64,000 nucleotides of DNA. Source: Zygaena filipendulae (lineage: Eukaryota > Arthropoda > Insecta > Lepidoptera > Zygaenidae). The notes under the pieces are model-generated. The model searched no databases. It was not told the DNA's origin and saw nothing but the letters and a program-made list of their open reading frames with translations. The translations under genes and the position numbers were made by a program. The stretch covers positions 11,246,001-11,310,000 of the forward strand of contig OU015664.1 in assembly GCA_907165275.2 (NCBI GenBank), read 5' to 3'. Of this stretch, positions 63,929-64,000 are shown piece after piece; within the stretch, counting starts at the first letter, position 1, and the number at the start of each line of letters is the position of its first letter.

Positions 63929-64000
63929 GTGAGTGCTGTGGTACTCCACCTGCTCGATTACCAGCAATACTTACTTAAAGGTCTTTATTTGGACGCAGAT

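Overview
The window is nuclear DNA of an insect, almost certainly a moth or butterfly. The genes have short exons and GT-AG introns. The intergenic and intronic DNA is AT-rich and packed with short dispersed repeats; one family (a CCGCGGTTTCACC head, a run of CAAA at the tail, ~150-300 bp) is typical of lepidopteran genomes. I cannot name the species. No rRNA, functional tRNA, CRISPR array or bacterial-type operon is present.

Layout. (1) 2003-12128 (+): complete nine-exon gene for translation initiation factor eIF5 (454 aa). Its intron 4 (5.7 kb) is filled with nested inverted-repeat elements, and introns 5 and 7 carry two unrelated minisatellites. (2) 12129-18519: convergent intergenic region with retroelement relics. 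(3) 18520-32474 (-): a ninjurin (NijA-like) gene reconstructed here from six exons spread over 14 kb. Its introns hold a recent 5'-truncated LINE with a ~690-codon reverse-transcriptase reading frame, and a 752-bp hAT-type element with a perfect 8-bp target duplication. (4) 36371-39483 and 40519-44821 (+): two tandem five-exon tetraspanin genes with the same intron phases, of the Tsp42E type, lying between two near-identical ~345-bp direct repeats. (5) 44822-53337: gene-poor repeat-rich stretch. (6) 53388-57073 (+): a gene with TATA box and initiator for a secreted, Gln/Asn/Ser-rich acidic protein of unknown function, with two alternative C-termini depending on one exon. (7) 58494-63928 (+, runs off the window): the N-terminal third of THADA/Trm732, the partner of the tRNA 2'-O-methyltransferase FTSJ1/Trm7.

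How they work together. The genes do not form a pathway. eIF5 (start-codon selection) and THADA (tRNA anticodon-loop methylation) are both translation-related housekeeping genes, and ninjurin and the tetraspanins are membrane proteins; the linkage looks ordinary for a eukaryotic chromosome. All exon boundaries were placed by reading splice consensus and checking that phase is preserved; no transcript evidence was available.

Most unusual items: a repeat family present in seven copies that carries paired TGACGTCA (CRE-type) palindromes; phase-symmetric cassette exons in the acidic ninjurin N-terminus; the alternative tail of the secreted protein; several intact-looking MITEs of different superfamilies; and the abrupt GC shift inside the THADA coding sequence.
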